Assembly: GCA_965140555.1 (NCBI GenBank) | Contig: OZ223259.1 | Location: 1,240,001-1,304,000, forward strand | DNA from: UBA1351 sp965140555 | GTDB lineage: Bacteria; Bacillota; Clostridia; Lachnospirales; Vallitaleaceae | Length of the DNA: 64,000 nucleotides | Reading direction: 5' to 3' | Part shown: one piece after another, positions 1 through 8,460 of the stretch | Numbering within the stretch: the stretch's first letter is position 1 | Layout of the letters: each line of letters begins with the position of its first letter | Translations under genes and position numbers: made by a program | Notes under the pieces: generated by a model | What the model saw: only the letters and a program-made list of their open reading frames with translations | Databases searched by the model: none | What the model was told of the DNA's origin: nothing

Positions 1-1056
1 AAAGAAACTTGAGCCCGGAACAGCTGCAACCCCTACTTTCTTGGCTAGGCGTTCACAAAACTCCACATCATTGTCGCGTTGGAACTCTGATATATCTACC
101 ATAACATAATACGCACCTTGAGGTTCATAATAGGTCAGCCCAATCGCATCTAATCCGGATAAAAACAACTCCTTCTTGCGTGTGTAATTGCTATTAAGTG
201 TCTCATAATACTCTTCAGGCATAGTTAATCCGGCTACTGCTGCCTCCATAAGGGGTGCCGCTGCACCGACGGTTAAGAAATCATGGACCTTCTTAATACG
301 TTCCATTACCTCTTCAGGACCGATAACATAACCCAGTCGCCATCCTGTTATAGAATAGGTCTTCGATAAAGAGCTACAGGAAATCGTACGTTCCCGCATA
401 TCCGGTAGAGAGGCCATATAGGTATGCACATAAGGCGCATAGACGATATGTTCATACACTTCATCGGTAATAATATAGGCGTCGTATTGACGAGCCAATT
501 CACCGATTATTGTTAATTCTTCCCGTGTGAACACCTTCCCACAAGGATTACTTGGATTACATAGAATCAACGCTTTTGCCCCTTGCTTGAAAGCTTCTTC
601 CACATCCTCTTCTGAAAAACTGAAAGAAGGGGGTGTTAAGGGAATATAAATCGGTTTGGCACCTGTTAGAATAGCATCTGCACCATAATTCTCGTAAAAA
701 GGTGAAAAAATCGCTACATAATCTCCGGGGTCAACCACAGCCATCATAGCAGCCATCATCGCCTCCGTACTTCCACATGTTATGACCACCTCTGTCTCCG
801 GATTAATGGTCCATCCCATTCTGGGACTTTGTTTTTCTGCCAGAGCCTGTCTGAAATTTTCCGCTCCCCAAGTGGTCGCATATTGATGTGGTCCCTCAAC
901 CGCTACGTCGACTAATCGATTCGTCAATGCCTTAGGGGGATCAAAATCCGGAAATCCCTGAGATAAATTAATCGCTCCGTATTGATTACTAACACGGCTC
1001 ATCCGTCGGATGACTGAGTCAGTAAATTGTGCTGTTCGTTGACTAAGTGCTTTCAT
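1..1056 (-). CDS. PLP-dependent aminotransferase, class I/II (3' end cut by window edge)
   Basis: The minus-strand frame opens with MKALSQRTAQF at 1056 and stays open to base 1, giving 352 codons without a stop. The N-terminal NLSQGFPDFDPP, the mid-protein CNPSNPCGKVF and the PLP-lysine motif SLSKTYSITGWRLGY are those of fold-type I aminotransferases of the aspartate/methionine/kynurenine (YbdL/KAT-like) group, which move an amino group from an amino acid to a 2-oxo acid in the cytosol. A GGAGGT site precedes the ATG, and the gene starts 12 bases after metQ, so it is the last visible gene of the methionine-uptake operon. I infer that it acts on methionine or another hydrophobic amino acid. 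Substrate specificity cannot be read from sequence. Only the C-terminal part is missing. Confidence 0.9.
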   Translation of the reverse strand, partial: MKALSQRTAQFTDSVIRRMSRVSNQYGAINLSQGFPDFDPPKALTNRLVDVAVEGPHQYATTWGAENFRQALAEKQSPRMGWTINPETEVVITCGSTEAMMAAMMAVVDPGDYVAIFSPFYENYGADAILTGAKPIYIPLTPPSFSFSEEDVEEAFKQGAKALILCNPSNPCGKVFTREELTIIGELARQYDAYIITDEVYEHIVYAPYVHTYMASLPDMRERTISCSSLSKTYSITGWRLGYVIGPEEVMERIKKVHDFLTVGAAAPLMEAAVAGLTMPEEYYETLNSNYTRKKELFLSGLDAIGLTYYEPQGAYYVMVDISEFQRDNDVEFCERLAKKVGVAAVPGSSFF

Positions 1057-1068
1057 TCAACATACCTC

Positions 1069-1890
1069 CTATTGCCATGCAGGTACATAAGACCCTTTAA
1101 ACGTATCGTTGAACACATCGATAACTTCCTGAGATTGATACACCTCAACAATTCTTTTATACACCGGATTATCCACATCTGCCTTACGAGCTGCAATAAG
1201 GTTTACATAGTTTTTGCCTGAGTAAAATGCTACATTGTCTTGAAAAATAGCATCCTCACCGGGCGTTAATCCATTGTCCATTGCATAATTCCCATTAATA
1301 ACGGCTGCTGCAACATCCGGCATCAAAGCATAGACATTGGCAGCATCCACTTCAACCAATTCAAGATTTAACGGATTCTCTACAATATCCGTTAATTCAG
1401 GTGTATCACCGGCTTCCGGGTCTAACGTCAATAAGCCTGCTCCTTCAATGACTTTAAGAGCACGTCCTTCATTCGTCACATCATTTGGCAATGCAATTTT
1501 ATCCCCTTCGGAAATTGCATCAACAGAGTCTACATTGACAGAATAGATATTCATGGCTGAGATAAATGTGTCCCCAATGGCTTCAAGTTCATAACCATTG
1601 TCTGCAATTTCATTATTAAAGTAGGCATAATGTTGAAATGCATTCAAATCTGTTTCCCCATCATTTAATGCACGATTGGGTATCGCATATTCACTAAAGC
1701 TGATGAGCTCAATATCAACACCTTCTTCAGCCATTGTTGCAATAACAGGATCCCACATTTCGTTTGCCTCTCCTACAACACCGATTGTCACTTTGTTCCT
1801 ATCATTATCAGAACCCTTATCTGCACCGCACCCAATAACAGCCACTGCTGTTAATACCGTTACTATAGCTAAAATCCAATTTTTCTTCAT
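1069..1890 (-). CDS. metQ: Methionine-binding lipoprotein (NlpA/MetQ family)
   Basis: A 273-residue precursor. It has a lipoprotein signal peptide (MKKNWILAIVTVLTAVAVIGC, lipobox ending at Cys21), then KVTIGVVGEANEMWDPV and a full NlpA-type binding domain with the typical segments FSEYAIPNRALNDGETDLNAFQHYAYF and IALPNDVTNEGRAL. Members bind D/L-methionine outside the membrane and deliver it to MetNI. The length fits the family. The gene lies downstream of metN, metI and a 2-hydroxyacid dehydrogenase on the same strand, with a 54-base gap before it, and is followed 12 bases later by an aminotransferase. Position after the enzyme gene rather than directly after metI is slightly unusual. Confidence 0.93.
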   Translation of the reverse strand: MKKNWILAIVTVLTAVAVIGCGADKGSDNDRNKVTIGVVGEANEMWDPVIATMAEEGVDIELISFSEYAIPNRALNDGETDLNAFQHYAYFNNEIADNGYELEAIGDTFISAMNIYSVNVDSVDAISEGDKIALPNDVTNEGRALKVIEGAGLLTLDPEAGDTPELTDIVENPLNLELVEVDAANVYALMPDVAAAVINGNYAMDNGLTPGEDAIFQDNVAFYSGKNYVNLIAARKADVDNPVYKRIVEVYQSQEVIDVFNDTFKGSYVPAWQ

Positions 1891-1944
1891 AATTATATCT
1901 CCTTCACTGTTCTTTAAATTTATTATTCAATGCATAAGATCTTC

Positions 1945-2913
1945 TTATTTCCCTATTGCACGAATGACATCATTATAGTTTTGTTTCATCGTGTCACATG
2001 ACGCATGGAATTGATGTTCTTCTTCTTTGGTCATATTCAATTCTATAATCCCTTTGACACCGTCAATACCTAGAATAGTCGGAACAGAAGCATACACGTC
2101 TGTTACCCCATATTCACCCTGTAATAAGACTGAAATCGGTAAAATTTTGTTCTCATCCGCAAAAATTGCCCGAACAACCTCGGCACAGGTTGCTCCGATT
2201 CCAAATTCTGTCGATCCTTTGCCGCCTAATATATCCCAGCCTGTTTTTTTGGCACGTCGTGCGATATCTTCCAAGTCTAAATCCCCGTAAGTTTCCGGTT
2301 GTTCTTTCATCAACTCCAGTAAAGGTTTCCCACCAATCGTTACGGTTGACCATGGGACCATTTGACTTTCCCCATGTTCCCCTAATGCATAAGCATAAAT
2401 TGATTTTTGATCAATCCCGATTTCATCGGCTATGGCACGTCGAAGTCTTGCCGAATCTAATGTTGTACTCGTCGATATTAATTTATGTGCAGGGTATTGT
2501 AAGCGCGTTTGAAGATAATGCGCAACCACATCGGCAGGATTCGAAATACTTACAATAAAGCCGTCAAAGTCCGTCTGATTAATATGGTCAATAATATCTT
2601 CCAACACATCCACTGTTTGATTTAATGTATCCATTCGTGTCTGACCTTTATTCATATCCGGTAAAGGACCGGCTGCTACAACCAATAAATGTGCATCCTG
2701 TAAGTCATCATAATTACCGGCTCGAACTTGAACCCGTTGAGGAAGGTATACTGTTGCATCATAAATATCTGTTGCTTGTGCTTTCGCCTTTTCTATATCC
2801 ACGTCAATATATACAATGGTTTCTGCAAGTCCTTGTGTTGCTAAACTATACCCTACATGTGACCCTACATGACCTGCTCCGATAATAACAACTTTTCTTG
2901 GTCTTAATATCAT
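1945..2913 (-). CDS. L-2-hydroxyacid dehydrogenase, LDH/MDH superfamily
   Basis: A 322-residue NAD-dependent dehydrogenase. The Rossmann start VVIIGAGHVGSHVGYSLA is followed by an acidic residue at the end of beta-2 (IVYIDVD), which favours NAD over NADP. SISNPADVVAH and the catalytic-histidine segment YALGEHGESQMVPWS are typical of L-lactate and L-2-hydroxyisocaproate dehydrogenases. The enzyme reduces a 2-oxo acid to an L-2-hydroxy acid, or the reverse. It is embedded between metI (21 bases upstream) and metQ, with an aminotransferase further down. This suggests that the substrate is a 2-oxo acid made from methionine or branched-chain amino acids and not pyruvate. That is inference from context; an ordinary lactate dehydrogenase cannot be excluded. 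Confidence 0.85.
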   Translation of the reverse strand: MILRPRKVVIIGAGHVGSHVGYSLATQGLAETIVYIDVDIEKAKAQATDIYDATVYLPQRVQVRAGNYDDLQDAHLLVVAAGPLPDMNKGQTRMDTLNQTVDVLEDIIDHINQTDFDGFIVSISNPADVVAHYLQTRLQYPAHKLISTSTTLDSARLRRAIADEIGIDQKSIYAYALGEHGESQMVPWSTVTIGGKPLLELMKEQPETYGDLDLEDIARRAKKTGWDILGGKGSTEFGIGATCAEVVRAIFADENKILPISVLLQGEYGVTDVYASVPTILGIDGVKGIIELNMTKEEEHQFHASCDTMKQNYNDVIRAIGK

Positions 2914-2934
2914 AGTCTTCCTCCTTGTAACACC

Positions 2935-3615
2935 TTAATGTTTTGTCTTTTTCGCAATAATGTTTCCGAGTTGCTGTATCAAACTAACTAGAACCACCAA
3001 TACGATAACTACTGTATAGGTAACATCTAGCTGATTGCGTTGATGTCCGAACCGTATGGCAAAGTCACCAAGCCCGCCGGCCCCTACCGCTCCTGCCATG
3101 GCAGTAAGTCCTATTAATGAAATAGCTGTTATAGTTGTTCCTCTGGCAATGGCCGGAATAGACTCTTTCAAATATACACCGGTGATGATTTGCCAAGGGC
3201 TAAGACCCATGGCTTGTGCTGCTTCAATAATACCGTTATCTAACTCCAATAATGCCGACTCGATTTGTCTGGAGAAGAAGGGTACCGTTCCGAAAATCAA
3301 CGGAATGATAGCACCTTTGACACCTATAGCCGTTCCCGCAATTGCGCGCGTTAACGGAATGAGTGCTGCCAACAAAATAATAAATGGGATGGAGCGGAAA
3401 AAGTTCACCACTTTGTCCGTTATGTGGAAAATCACCGGTTGATTCAATATTCCCCTAGGTCGCGTCACCACCAATATGATTCCAAATAACAACCCGAGAA
3501 CAAAGGAAATACTCCCTGACCACCCAAGCATGAGCAGTGTTTCAAACACGCTTTCATAAAACTCCGGTAATTTATTCATAATATTCGGTAAGAATTGTTC
3601 AAGTATTTCTTTCAT
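2935..3615 (-). CDS. metI: Methionine ABC transporter permease MetI
   Basis: A 226-residue integral membrane protein with about five hydrophobic segments and the EAA loop EAAQAMGLSPWQIITGVYLKES before the last segments, as in MetI permeases. It forms the membrane channel with MetN and takes methionine from MetQ. I start it at MKEILEQ (3615), because a GGAGG site lies seven bases upstream there; the upstream in-frame ATG at 3639 has none. The start lies inside the end of metN (17-base overlap), which indicates translational coupling. Confidence 0.92.
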   Translation of the reverse strand: MKEILEQFLPNIMNKLPEFYESVFETLLMLGWSGSISFVLGLLFGIILVVTRPRGILNQPVIFHITDKVVNFFRSIPFIILLAALIPLTRAIAGTAIGVKGAIIPLIFGTVPFFSRQIESALLELDNGIIEAAQAMGLSPWQIITGVYLKESIPAIARGTTITAISLIGLTAMAGAVGAGGLGDFAIRFGHQRNQLDVTYTVVIVLVVLVSLIQQLGNIIAKKTKH

Positions 3616-4642
3616 CGATAATAACCTCCACTCCAACATTTTTATTCTTCAAGTACTCGATTCCGGCTTCTATATCTTCCGGTCTCCCGCGCACAATGGA
3701 CACCAAACCACCTATGGGATGTTCCCCAATCAATTCAATATTTCCAAAAATGATATTGATATCCAAATTAAATTGTCGAGACAATCTAGATACTAAGGCT
3801 TCCGAAGCATTCCGCTCCAAATACCGGAACTTAAGGATACACTCCCCCGGTTTTAATTGAACCAGAGGCACCTTATCTTCTATGAGTTGATTAATCTTGG
3901 ATAGATTTCCGGTATGATCAACAAATTCCTGCGTAATAGATGCTGTAGGTTTTGAGAATATTTGAAAAACATCCCCTTCTTCAACAACTTTACCCTCTTC
4001 CATAACGATAACATGATTACAAATTTCCTTAACCACTTGCATCTCATGTGTAATCACGACAATCGTGATATTTAACCGACGATTCACTTCTTGTAACAAC
4101 TTCAAAATTGATGTTGTTGTTTGAGGATCCAGAGCACTCGTGGATTCATCACTAAGGAGAACATCCGGATCATTCGCTAAGGCTCTCGCTATAGCTACAC
4201 GCTGTTTTTGTCCACCACTTAACTGGGATGGGTAAGCTTCTGCCTTATCTGTCAAGCCGACAAGGTCTAATAGGTCATTGACCTTCTTCTTGATATCTCC
4301 TTTACTTTTACCCGAATGTTTTAAAGGATATGCAATGTTTTGCTCTACTGTTCGTGATGCAAATAAATTAAATTGCTGAAATATCATTCCGATTTTTGTC
4401 CGTTTCCTACGTAACTCTTTTTCATTCAGTGCTGTTAATTCCGTGTCTTCCAGAAAAACTTTCCCTTCTGTCGGTCTTTCCAGAAGATTAATACATCGAA
4501 CCAGTGTTGATTTCCCTGCACCGGAAAATCCGATGATACCACAGATGCTACCCTTTTTTATTTCAAAAGACACGTGATCAACAGCTTTGACCAACGTACC
4601 GTCTACATCGAATTCTTTTGTCACATTCTCAAAACGAATCAT
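3599..4642 (-). CDS. metN: Methionine ABC transporter ATP-binding protein MetN
   Basis: A 347-residue ATPase. Walker A GFSGAGKST lies near residue 40, the signature LSGGQKQRVAIARAL near 140, and the Walker B DVLLSDESTSALDP just after. The C-terminal ~100 residues (LVSRLSRQFNLDINIIFGNIELIGEHPIGGLVSIV) are a NIL domain, which in MetN binds methionine and inhibits transport when cytosolic methionine is high. The start at 4642 is set by GGAGG seven bases upstream; the in-frame ATG at 4663 lacks one. First structural gene after the leader and terminator at 4694-4871. Confidence 0.94.
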   Translation of the reverse strand: MIRFENVTKEFDVDGTLVKAVDHVSFEIKKGSICGIIGFSGAGKSTLVRCINLLERPTEGKVFLEDTELTALNEKELRRKRTKIGMIFQQFNLFASRTVEQNIAYPLKHSGKSKGDIKKKVNDLLDLVGLTDKAEAYPSQLSGGQKQRVAIARALANDPDVLLSDESTSALDPQTTTSILKLLQEVNRRLNITIVVITHEMQVVKEICNHVIVMEEGKVVEEGDVFQIFSKPTASITQEFVDHTGNLSKINQLIEDKVPLVQLKPGECILKFRYLERNASEALVSRLSRQFNLDINIIFGNIELIGEHPIGGLVSIVRGRPEDIEAGIEYLKNKNVGVEVIIDERNT

Positions 4643-4693
4643 ATCAAACCTCCATATTTTCACTTAGAAAAACTATATTAGTACACTAGTACA

Positions 4694-4731
4694 TAAAAAA
4701 AAGCAGTAGGTACATGAATGTACCTACTGCT
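4694..4731 (-). terminator. Rho-independent terminator between met leader ORF and metN
   Basis: Perfect 14-base arms (4702-4715 and 4718-4731, AGCAGTAGGTACAT and its complement) are followed, on the minus strand, by a run of eight T. It starts about 18 bases after the stop of the small leader ORF and about 50 bases before metN, so it must be read through for operon expression. It is a strong candidate attenuator. No alternative antiterminator stem was resolved by eye. Confidence 0.85.
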
Positions 4732-4748
4732 ACTTGTTATCGATTGAA

Positions 4749-4871
4749 TCAACTCAAGTCAGGAACATGATATGCACTCAAATAGGCCGCTATTTCATTT
4801 TTACTCATGAAACAACAGCTGCACATCATCATATCAAGTTGTTGGATAATACTGTCTTTGAGGCTTGGCAT
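4749..4871 (-). CDS. Short Met/Cys-rich leader ORF upstream of metN (putative attenuation peptide)
   Basis: A 40-codon ORF starts at 4871 (or at the adjacent ATG at 4874) with AAAGGAG six bases upstream, and ends with TGA at 4751-4749. The middle reads MMMCSCCFM, that is three consecutive ATG codons, then Cys-Ser-Cys-Cys-Phe-Met. The rest (SLKDSIIQQLD, NEIAAYLSAYHV) could form a helix. It sits directly before a strong terminator that precedes a methionine transporter operon. I infer a leader peptide whose translation senses Met-tRNA (or Cys-tRNA) supply and sets read-through. The alternative is a small functional membrane-associated or metal-binding peptide. I do not know a named family for it. 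Confidence 0.6.
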   Translation of the reverse strand: MPSLKDSIIQQLDMMMCSCCFMSKNEIAAYLSAYHVPDLS

Positions 4872-4955
4872 CATGTTCTCCTTTCCCGATGGTTCACATC
4901 GTATATCGTTCTTATCATTTGGCATTAAATTGACAATGCTTATATGTTTAATATG

Positions 4956-4983
4956 ATTTTATATGTTTTTCAGAAAAAGTCAA
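4956..4983 (-). promoter_or_regulatory. Probable promoter of the met leader/metNIQ operon
   Basis: On the minus strand TTGACT (4983-4978) is followed after 16 bases by TAAAAT (4961-4956). Transcription would begin about 75 bases before the leader ORF. Assigned by eye; the surrounding sequence is AT-rich, so other -10 choices exist. Confidence 0.45.
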
Positions 4984-5019
4984 GGCATTTTTATGATTTT
5001 CTAAAATTCATCGTTTTGT

Positions 5020-7068
5020 TTATAGATTTTCTAGTACCCATACCTCATAGGCTTCCATCTTCTTGATACCTTCCATAACTTCTTCATTCTCTATGTTTCT
5101 CAAGGGTTTGGGTATATTGACCGATACCTCTTCATCCTTAAAATTCATTAAGAAGTAGAATTGATGATTTTCATCGTATCGTGTGGTCAAACTTACGCCT
5201 TGAGGTAATTCCATTGACAGTGGATTCGTTATATCAAGTATTGATAAAAGATTTGTATAGAACGCTTTTTCAAAATCCTCATGATTACGGAATGCTATAT
5301 AATAGGCATTCCCTTCTCCGAATTTATTTCTCGTAAGGGCCGGATAGCCAGCATAAAAGTCATCCGTATAGGTACCTAAAACCTCTGCTGTCTCTGTATG
5401 AATTAAGTCACACAACTCATGTACCGCATACGTTTTATCCATAAGTCCGTCCATTGTTAACCTAACTGAATTGCTATCTTCTTCATGCAACGCGTCCGTT
5501 TCCTCGCACCAAATGCCTAAAAGCTTTCGTAAAGGTCCCGGAAAGCCGCCCATAAAGCACAAGTCATTCTCATTGACCATCCCTGTCATATAGGTACAGA
5601 CGAAGGTCCCTCCTTTTTCCACAAATGTTTCTATGCGATCTACCACTTCAGGTTTTAGGAGATAAAGCATTGGTGCAATTATTAATTGATAGTCTTCAAA
5701 GGACTCCTCCATATCAATGACATCTGTGGATATACCAAGTTCCCATAATGGCTTATAATGGGACATTACTGTTTTGAGATACTCTTTCTTATCATTGTTA
5801 AATCCACGAATATCATCAATGGCCCAACGATTTTCCCAGTCATAGAGCACTGCCACCTTCGATTTTACCGACGTTCCGATAACCGTATCCATCTTGCTCA
5901 ACGTCGCACCTACTTGGGCAACATCCTTGAAAACTCGCGTATGTTCATGCCCTACATGATCAATAACAGCTCCATGAAACTTCTCAACGGATCCTCGACT
6001 TTTACGCCATTGGAAATACTGCACCGTATCCGCACCATGTGCCACTGCCTGTAGGGATGCTAATCGATGCATTCCGGGACGTTTAAGTTTTGAAACCGGC
6101 AACCAATTCGTAACACTTGGTGTACTTTCCATTAGCATAAAAGGCTTTCCTTGTTTAAGTGATCGGTTCATATCATGAATCATGGCTATGGATGCGCCTA
6201 CGGCTTCATCACCTAGAGGGCTGTGCCATGCCGGATAATTATCCCATGAAACAACATCTAGATGCTTGGCCATTTTCCAATAATCGAGACCCGGATACGT
6301 CCCCATAAAATTCGTGGTAATAGGAATATTCGGTGTAATGCGTTTAAGGGGTTCCATTTCGTTAAGCATATATTCTGTCATTTGATGGGTAACAAAACGT
6401 TTCCAATCCAGATTCAAGCCGTGAACCGATTGTTCTCCAATTGGAGAGGGGGATTCGATATCCTCAAAGCTACGGTACGTATGACTCCAAAAGCTCGTCC
6501 ACCATTGTCTGTTCAATAAGTTAATATCATTCTTGTACTTTACCCTCAGCCAATCTCTAAATGCCTCTTGGCATAATTCACAATGGCATTCGCCACCAAA
6601 TTCATTCGATATATGCCATACAATCAGAGCCGGATGGTCTTTATAACGATTCGCCAATGCTTCATTCATCTTACGGGTTAATCGCCGATACTGGGGAGAT
6701 GTATAACAATGATTATGTCGCTCTCCATGAAGATGTCTGCGTCTTGTTGCATCTACGCGCAAAACCTCCGGATAGTTTTTGGATATCCAAATCGGACGTG
6801 CCCCACTTGGCGTTGCCAAAACAGCATATTTCCCCGTTTCTGCCATACGATCCATGATCGCATCCATCCAGTCGAAGGTATATTGATCCTCTTCCGGTTC
6901 TAAACTCATCCATGAAAAAATACCGATGGACATCGTATTACATTTTGCAATGTCCATCATTCTGAAATCTTCTTCTATTATCTTTTTATCGTGTAACCAT
7001 TGATCCGGATTGTAATCTGCTCCATGGAGCATATGAGATACCTTTGGGTTAATGGGTCCATAATTCAT
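5020..7068 (-). CDS. Beta-galactosidase, glycoside hydrolase family 42
   Basis: A 682-residue cytosolic enzyme (no signal peptide). The start LHGADYNPDQW and the overall order, TIM barrel, then trimerisation (glutamine-amidotransferase-like) domain, then small beta domain, match GH42. The acid/base Glu is in WHISNEFGGECHC (about residue 157) and the nucleophile Glu in LMESTPSVTNW (about residue 312). Cys residues around HCELC resemble the zinc-binding cluster of GH42 enzymes. It releases terminal beta-D-galactose from short galacto-oligosaccharides taken up by the cell. It is divergent from an AraC regulator across a 125-base gap with repeated ACTATAACTAT boxes, which suggests substrate-dependent induction. 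Confidence 0.93.
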   Translation of the reverse strand: MNYGPINPKVSHMLHGADYNPDQWLHDKKIIEEDFRMMDIAKCNTMSIGIFSWMSLEPEEDQYTFDWMDAIMDRMAETGKYAVLATPSGARPIWISKNYPEVLRVDATRRRHLHGERHNHCYTSPQYRRLTRKMNEALANRYKDHPALIVWHISNEFGGECHCELCQEAFRDWLRVKYKNDINLLNRQWWTSFWSHTYRSFEDIESPSPIGEQSVHGLNLDWKRFVTHQMTEYMLNEMEPLKRITPNIPITTNFMGTYPGLDYWKMAKHLDVVSWDNYPAWHSPLGDEAVGASIAMIHDMNRSLKQGKPFMLMESTPSVTNWLPVSKLKRPGMHRLASLQAVAHGADTVQYFQWRKSRGSVEKFHGAVIDHVGHEHTRVFKDVAQVGATLSKMDTVIGTSVKSKVAVLYDWENRWAIDDIRGFNNDKKEYLKTVMSHYKPLWELGISTDVIDMEESFEDYQLIIAPMLYLLKPEVVDRIETFVEKGGTFVCTYMTGMVNENDLCFMGGFPGPLRKLLGIWCEETDALHEEDSNSVRLTMDGLMDKTYAVHELCDLIHTETAEVLGTYTDDFYAGYPALTRNKFGEGNAYYIAFRNHEDFEKAFYTNLLSILDITNPLSMELPQGVSLTTRYDENHQFYFLMNFKDEEVSVNIPKPLRNIENEEVMEGIKKMEAYEVWVLENL

Positions 7069-7095
7069 CTTTACATCTTCCTTTCTTCAACCTAT

Positions 7096-7170
7096 ACTAT
7101 AACTATACTGACATTATATTACTCAACTAATCCCCATTCAATATGAGTATTTTGTTGTGACTATAACTAT
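7096..7170 (+). promoter_or_regulatory. Direct repeat ACTATAACTAT in the GH42/AraC divergent promoter region
   Basis: The 11-mer ACTATAACTAT occurs at 7096-7106 and again at 7160-7170 in the same orientation, in the space between the divergent GH42 and AraC genes. Direct-repeat half-sites are what AraC/XylS proteins bind. I infer that these are sites for the regulator encoded next door, one near each promoter. Confidence 0.45.
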
Positions 7171-7193
7171 TTTGTTATTTTGGAGGATGTACT

Positions 7194-8024
7194 ATGTTTT
7201 TTTCCATTATTACGGAGCAAGATTGCTTACTTCCCCTATATATTACCGGGATGGGTATCCAATCGACTCAAGAAGATATTTCTCGACCTTCCGGATTGCC
7301 TGATTATCAATGGCTCTTTACAACCCATGGCAGTGGTATCGTATGCTTTGGGGATAAATCGTATACGATTCATGAAGGCATGGGATTTTACTTTCGAACG
7401 CATATTCCTCATAGCTATCATGCCCTTGATGGTCGTTGGGAAACCTATTGGGTTATCTTTAACGGAACTTTTGCCGATTCGCTTTTTCAACGTCTTGATT
7501 TTGGGGACTATGGAACTTTTGAATTTCCAAGGACACAACTTGCTTCTATGATTCACGACTTCTCTCGAACACTCCGTCGATTACAAGATGATTCTATGGA
7601 TGGCATCTTAACAACAGGAAGTTACATTTATGACCAACTTATTACTACCAAAAAACACATACTAACATCTTCCCTTTCCCATACTTCAGGAAATAATGAA
7701 GACGCCTTTATTCACCTACTGGATTATATGGCATACAATTATAAACGTGATCTTTCACTCAATGAACTCGCTTCCCTTCTCTCTATTACCCCCTCGCACC
7801 TTTGTAAATTGTTCAAAAAAAGGATGGGGGTAACCCCCATCCAGTATCTCATTCGTATTCGGTTACAAGAAGCCAAAAAACAGCTTCTTCTCCAGCCGGA
7901 TACCCCAATTCGAGAGATTGCTTACGCCGTTGGGTATCCGGATACGAGTTATTTTACGAAGATTTTTAAACACCAAGAATCGATGACTCCTTCAATGTTT
8001 CGCCATCTCCACGGTAAACATTAA
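7194..8024 (+). CDS. AraC family transcriptional regulator
   Basis: A 276-residue protein. Residues about 1-150 form a cupin-type sensor domain (YTIHEGMGFYFRTHIPHSYH). The C-terminal ~100 residues carry the two helix-turn-helix motifs of AraC proteins (LSLNELASLLSITPSHLCKLFKKRMGVTPIQYL, then PIREIAYAVGYPDTSYFTKIFKHQESMTPSMFR). GGAGG lies ten bases before the ATG. It is divergent from the GH42 beta-galactosidase and is probably its activator, responding to a galactoside. The stop codon ends three bases from the convergent ndk stop. Confidence 0.92.
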   Translation: MFFSIITEQDCLLPLYITGMGIQSTQEDISRPSGLPDYQWLFTTHGSGIVCFGDKSYTIHEGMGFYFRTHIPHSYHALDGRWETYWVIFNGTFADSLFQRLDFGDYGTFEFPRTQLASMIHDFSRTLRRLQDDSMDGILTTGSYIYDQLITTKKHILTSSLSHTSGNNEDAFIHLLDYMAYNYKRDLSLNELASLLSITPSHLCKLFKKRMGVTPIQYLIRIRLQEAKKQLLLQPDTPIREIAYAVGYPDTSYFTKIFKHQESMTPSMFRHLHGKH

Positions 8025-8027
8025 CCG

Positions 8028-8447
8028 TCACTCCGCTTCAAAACGGATTAAATTCTTCCAAATGTTAATTTCACGTAATCCGGCCTCAACAGATTCCGAA
8101 CCATGGACTGCATTGCTGCCTTTATCGATGCCGTACATATATCTTATGGTACCGGGTCTTGCTTGACTTGGGTCTGTCGCACCATTAATTTCCCGAACAA
8201 TCGATACGACATTTTCTCCTTCTAATACCAATACTTCTATAGGAGAAGACATCATATACTGAAGCAGTTCCTCAAAAAAAGGCTTTCCCTTAAGAGCTTC
8301 ATAATGCTGTTCCAATACTTCTCTGGTTGCCACAACACGGTGGGCATGGATAATATCTAACCGATTGGCTTCATAGATTGATATTATCCTTCCCACAAGG
8401 CGCTTACCCATTGCATCCGGTTTTATGATTACCAATGTACGTTCCAT
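8028..8447 (-). CDS. ndk: Nucleoside diphosphate kinase
   Basis: A 139-residue protein of standard family length. It starts MERTLVIIKPDAM and contains the active-site motif NAVHGSESVEAG, with the phospho-accepting His near residue 115, and RPGTIRYMYG. It transfers the gamma phosphate from ATP to NDPs. It follows the GH3 gene by 13 bases on the same strand, so the two may be co-transcribed; there is no obvious functional link. Confidence 0.95.
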   Translation of the reverse strand: MERTLVIIKPDAMGKRLVGRIISIYEANRLDIIHAHRVVATREVLEQHYEALKGKPFFEELLQYMMSSPIEVLVLEGENVVSIVREINGATDPSQARPGTIRYMYGIDKGSNAVHGSESVEAGLREINIWKNLIRFEAE

Positions 8448-8460
8448 TATACAACCTCCA

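Noticed and set aside
1027..1221. Plus-strand open frames opposite the metQ and aminotransferase genes
   Set aside because: Overlap well-supported genes on the other strand and lack ribosome sites.
1945..2913. Calling the dehydrogenase a plain L-lactate dehydrogenase
   Set aside because: The family cannot be separated by eye, and the position inside a methionine operon argues for another 2-oxo acid; called by superfamily instead.
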